DNA of 64,000 nucleotides, taken from contig JAMLIR010000005.1 of assembly GCA_023954045.1 (NCBI GenBank), forward strand, positions 1 to 64,000, in the 5' to 3' direction. Positions 61,716 through 64,000 of this stretch are shown here, piece by piece; position 1 is the first letter of the stretch, and every line of letters starts with the position of its first letter. Made by a program: the position numbers and the translations under genes. Source of the stretch: Burkholderiaceae bacterium. GTDB lineage: Bacteria; Pseudomonadota; Gammaproteobacteria; Burkholderiales; Burkholderiaceae_E. The notes below the pieces were generated by a model. It did no database searches and was not told the DNA's origin. It saw only the letters and a program-made list of their open reading frames with translations.

Positions 61716-62159
61716 TCAGGCCGCCATCTGCCTCACGTCGGCCAGCAGCGCCGACCCCTCGGCGCCCATCGCGTCGTCGAGCATCGGGTACATCATCTGC
61801 TCCTCTTTCAGGTTGTGCGGAACGAGGACCTCCAGCAGCGCCTGCGAAGCCCGCCTGTACCCCGCAGCATCCTTCGCCGCGACCGCCGCCCGCATCTGCA
61901 GGAAGATGCCCTGCATCTGCTCGTGCTCGGCGCGCATCTGCACGCTCGGGCCCGCCGCGGTCATCCCGGTGCGCTCCTCGAACGCCGGGAACAGCAGGTT
62001 CTCCTCCATGTCGATGTGGCGCTCGAGCCGTTGCAGGAACAGCGTGGCCTCGCGCTCGAGCGCGGCCAGGTCGCCGGCCTGCGCCGCCGCGGTCGCGCGT
62101 TCGAGGATGCCGTCGATCAGGACGTGGTCCTGCTGCATCCAGGCGGTGATCGATTCCAT
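61716..62159 (-). CDS. Hemerythrin HHE-domain protein
   Basis: A 147-residue single-domain hemerythrin-like protein. Di-iron ligands: H in MQQDHVLIDGI, H/E in RHIDMEENLLFPAFEE, H in RAEHEQMQ and H/E in PHNLKEEQMMYPMLDD. ATG 62159 follows GGGAGA. Hemerythrins bind oxygen or sense oxygen/NO or store iron. It comes directly after the ferredoxin and benzoyl-CoA reductase-like genes on the same strand, so it may protect or report on oxygen for that oxygen-sensitive enzyme. The GC-rich 154 bases after it contain nothing that I can name. Confidence 0.88.
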   Translation of the reverse strand: MESITAWMQQDHVLIDGILERATAAAQAGDLAALEREATLFLQRLERHIDMEENLLFPAFEERTGMTAAGPSVQMRAEHEQMQGIFLQMRAAVAAKDAAGYRRASQALLEVLVPHNLKEEQMMYPMLDDAMGAEGSALLADVRQMAA

Positions 62160-62189
62160 ACGGGTCTCCCTTTTCGATTGGCGCACCGT

Positions 62190-62516
62190 TCAGGGGTGCT
62201 TCAGTTGGCCCAGCTTGTCCTTGACCGTCGCCCAGTGCCCCGCCTCCGGCAGCGCCTCGCGCTTCCTCGAGATGCCCGGCCAGTCGCGCGCGAGTTCGGC
62301 ATTCAGGTCGATGAACCTGCGCTGGTCGGCCGGCACGTCGGCGTCGGCGTAGATCGCTTCGACCGGGCACTCGGCCACGCACGCCGCGCAGTCGATGCAG
62401 GCGTCGGGGTCGATGACCAGGAAGTTCGGCCCTTCGTGGAACGCGTCGACGGGGCACGCCTGGACGCAGTCGGTGTGCTTGCAGTTGATGCACGCTTCGG
62501 TCACGACGTAGGTCAT
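62190..62516 (-). CDS. FdxA-like ferredoxin
   Basis: A 108-residue ferredoxin. Cluster motifs CINCKHTDCVQACP and CIDCAACVAECP are both complete, giving a two-cluster (7Fe/8Fe) protein. The C-terminal extension (RRFIDLNAELARDWPGISRKREALPEAGHW) is of FdxA type and close to the ferredoxin at 39513-39857. Lying between two activase-type ATPase genes and a hemerythrin gene on the same strand, it is a good candidate for the electron donor of the benzoyl-CoA reductase-like enzyme, as in known clusters. ATG 62516 with CGGAGGC upstream. Confidence 0.9.
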   Translation of the reverse strand: MTYVVTEACINCKHTDCVQACPVDAFHEGPNFLVIDPDACIDCAACVAECPVEAIYADADVPADQRRFIDLNAELARDWPGISRKREALPEAGHWATVKDKLGQLKHP

Positions 62517-62568
62517 CGCAGCCTCCGGTGGACGGGTCGCGGGAATCAGGGGGTTTCGCGCAGGCGGC

Positions 62569-63540
62569 TCACGCCGCGGCCTGAGCCGGCTTGCCGGCGG
62601 GGCGCTTGACGACGACCGGGCACTCGCCGGCCTCGTGGCACGGCTCGAAGCGCTTGCGTGTCGCCGCCATCGCCGACCAGCGGCGCACCGTCGCAGCCTG
62701 CGCCTGCCCCTGCTGCGCGGCCGTCGGCGGAATCGGCCTGCCCTCGGCGAGCAGCTTCTCGACGCGCCGCAGCCCGAGGTACGCCGCGCCGTAGGCGCCG
62801 TTCAGCTGCCCCAGCCCGTTCGGCGCGACGTGGAACGGCTCGCCGAGCGCCGCCTCCAGCGCCGACACCATCGCCTCGTTGCGCGTCATGCCGCCGGTGA
62901 GCATGTAGCCCGGCTCGAGGCCGACGCGGCGCATCAGCTGGACCGCGCGGCCGCCCAGCGAGACCATCGCGCCCATCATGATGTCCTCGGCGGCGATGCC
63001 GTTGGACAGGTGATTGATCACCTCCGATTCGGCAAAGACCGCGCAGACGCTGCTGATCGCCTTCGGCGAGGTCGAGCGCATCGCATACGGTCCGATGTCC
63101 TCGGTCGTCAGGCCGAGATAGCGGGCGGTCTTCTCGAGGAACGCGCCGGTGCCCGCGGCGCACTTGTCGTTCAGGCGGAACGCCTTGACGCGCCCCTCGG
63201 CATCGACCTTGATCGCCTTGATGTCCTGCCCGCCGATGTCCAGGATCGTGCGCGTGTCGGGGAACAGGTGCACCGCGGCCTGCGCGTGAGCGGTCAGCTC
63301 GGTGATCTGCGCGTGGCGAAACGGCACCGTGTAGCGCCCGTAGCCGGTCGCGCCGACGTAGACGACCTTCGAACGGTCGAGGCCGCAATTCTTCATCAGG
63401 TCGTCGAAGACCGCTTCCGACGCCTGCGCCAGCTTGAAGCCGGTGCGGCGCACCGCGGTGCCGACCACCCTGCGCTCGCCGTCGAGCGCGATCGCCTTGG
63501 TGTAGGTCGATCCGATGTCCAGTCCAGCAACGTAGAGCAT
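62569..63540 (-). CDS. BadF/BadG/BcrA/BcrD-family ATPase, probable benzoyl-CoA reductase subunit (BcrD/BzdP-like)
   Basis: A 323-residue ASKHA-fold ATPase with the [4Fe-4S] activase signature. Nucleotide motif GLDIGSTYTKAIAL near the N-terminus, DIGGQDIKAI near 120, cluster Cys in [13 protein letters not shown] near 150 and VCAVFAESEVINHLSNG near 185, and the end motif LTGGMTRNEAM. The tail of about 50 residues (FEPCHEAGECPVVVKR) is longer than usual and has two Cys. Two such ATPases side by side plus a ferredoxin indicate class I benzoyl-CoA reductase, rather than a single HgdC activator. ATG 63540. Confidence 0.82.
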   Translation of the reverse strand: MLYVAGLDIGSTYTKAIALDGERRVVGTAVRRTGFKLAQASEAVFDDLMKNCGLDRSKVVYVGATGYGRYTVPFRHAQITELTAHAQAAVHLFPDTRTILDIGGQDIKAIKVDAEGRVKAFRLNDKCAAGTGAFLEKTARYLGLTTEDIGPYAMRSTSPKAISSVCAVFAESEVINHLSNGIAAEDIMMGAMVSLGGRAVQLMRRVGLEPGYMLTGGMTRNEAMVSALEAALGEPFHVAPNGLGQLNGAYGAAYLGLRRVEKLLAEGRPIPPTAAQQGQAQAATVRRWSAMAATRKRFEPCHEAGECPVVVKRPAGKPAQAAA

Positions 63541-63549
63541 TCGATCCTC

Positions 63550-64000
63550 CTAGGCCAGCGCTTCGGCCGGCAGGCTCGCGGTTCCGAAGGCGTGCTCGCG
63601 GGCGACCAGCGCCGCACCGAGTGCGCCGCAGAAGTGCGCATCGGGACTGACGTTGATCTTCATGCCCACCGCCTCCTCGATCAGCTTCACCATCGCGACG
63701 TTGCGGCTGACCCCTCCGGTGAACGTCACCTCGGAGTGGATGCCGACGCGTCGCGCCAGCGACACGCAGCGGCTGGTGATCGCCTGGTGCACGCCCATCA
63801 GCACGTCCTCGGGCAGGATCCCCTTGGCGAGGTGGCTGATGATTTCCGACTCCGCGAACACCGTGCAGGTCGTGGTGATGCGCACCGGGTTGCGCGATTC
63901 GAGCGCCAGCGGGCCGAGATCGCCCAGCGACATCTCCAGCGCGTAGGACGCCGCGCCCAGGAAGCGCCCGGTGCCCGCCGCGCACTTGTCGTTCATCGTG
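63550..64000 (-). CDS. BadF/BcrA-family ATPase, probable benzoyl-CoA reductase subunit (BcrA/BzdQ-like, 5' end off the window)
   Basis: About 150 C-terminal residues are seen; the gene continues past position 64000. The cluster-binding motif [14 protein letters not shown] is right at the edge, followed by [16 protein letters not shown] and [41 protein letters not shown]. The M at the motif is an internal residue, not a start. It ends nine bases before the next ATPase gene and is clearly its operon partner. The catalytic subunits would be expected further right; without them a 2-hydroxyacyl-CoA dehydratase activator remains possible. Confidence 0.78.
   Translation of the reverse strand, partial: TMNDKCAAGTGRFLGAASYALEMSLGDLGPLALESRNPVRITTTCTVFAESEIISHLAKGILPEDVLMGVHQAITSRCVSLARRVGIHSEVTFTGGVSRNVAMVKLIEEAVGMKINVSPDAHFCGALGAALVAREHAFGTASLPAEALA

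Overview
The window is about 70% GC, densely coded, and shows gene families typical of a respiratory proteobacterium, most likely a betaproteobacterium of the Burkholderiales/Rhodocyclales kind. The evidence is the PrkA/YeaH/SpoVR operon, YaeQ, RlmJ, a TssQ-type lipoprotein, a proteobacterial dedicated sortase (Pds) set, cbb3-type oxidase genes and, at the right edge, ATPase subunits of what looks like a class I benzoyl-CoA reductase. No rRNA, tRNA, CRISPR array or insertion sequence was found. The taxon is an inference.

Layout, left to right. 0-2.9 kb: tail of a probable prkA, yeaH and spoVR (stress/starvation operon). 2.9-6.7 kb: an OmpR-type two-component system and a DegP/HtrA protease, with a PmrA/QseB-type direct repeat between kinase and protease. 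6.7-14.6 kb: a PAS-GGDEF-EAL protein, then the Pds sortase locus (kinase and regulator on the minus strand; VIT/VWA target and sortase on the plus strand). 14.6-19 kb: YecA-like and YaeQ proteins, and a Cpx-like module (Spy/CpxP, regulator, kinase) with a perfect GTAAA-N5-GTAAA box. 19-26.6 kb: quinone-oxidoreductase-like enzyme, MFS transporter, dihaem cytochrome c, UvrD-type helicase, an ECF sigma factor/NrsF pair with two exact GTAACC-N16-CGAA motifs pointing apart, an EamA gene remnant and a TerB protein. 26.7-29.2 kb: glutathione-dependent formaldehyde oxidation (FrmA, FghA) and a DUF1993 protein. 29.4-33.9 kb: an operon of membrane GGDEF-EAL protein, Ser/Thr kinase and TssQ-like lipoprotein. 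33.9-39.9 kb: RlmJ, then a minus-strand operon of ferredoxin, CcoS-CcoN fusion, CcoO, monohaem cytochrome c, NsrR-like Rrf2 regulator, SCO protein and a membrane protein, whose promoter carries an NsrR-like operator. 40-44.7 kb: oxidoreductase, cytochrome b561, MetE-like protein and a ThDP enzyme.

44.7-57.6 kb is the most unusual part. Two near-identical ABC transporter genes form direct repeats of about 1.68 kb, 11.1 kb apart. They bracket DsbD, a choice-of-anchor protein with a CX4CH haem site and a Cys-containing C-terminal sorting signal, a TlpA-like thioredoxin, a DUF4266 lipoprotein, a DUF3570 beta-barrel with a flavinylation-like DSVSGAS motif, ApbE flavin transferase, a DUF6502 protein with an apparent helix-turn-helix, and a DUF5666 lipoprotein. 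Two related palindromes lie before the first gene of the cluster and before the DUF6502 gene. I read this as an envelope redox/flavinylation island with its own candidate regulator.

57.6-64 kb: a two-gene unit (TIGR04255-type protein plus an unknown) behind an AT-rich leader, a small unknown protein, a UbiA-family prenyltransferase, a PerM/AI-2E family membrane protein, a hemerythrin, a ferredoxin, and two BadF/BcrA-family ATPases, the second running off the edge.
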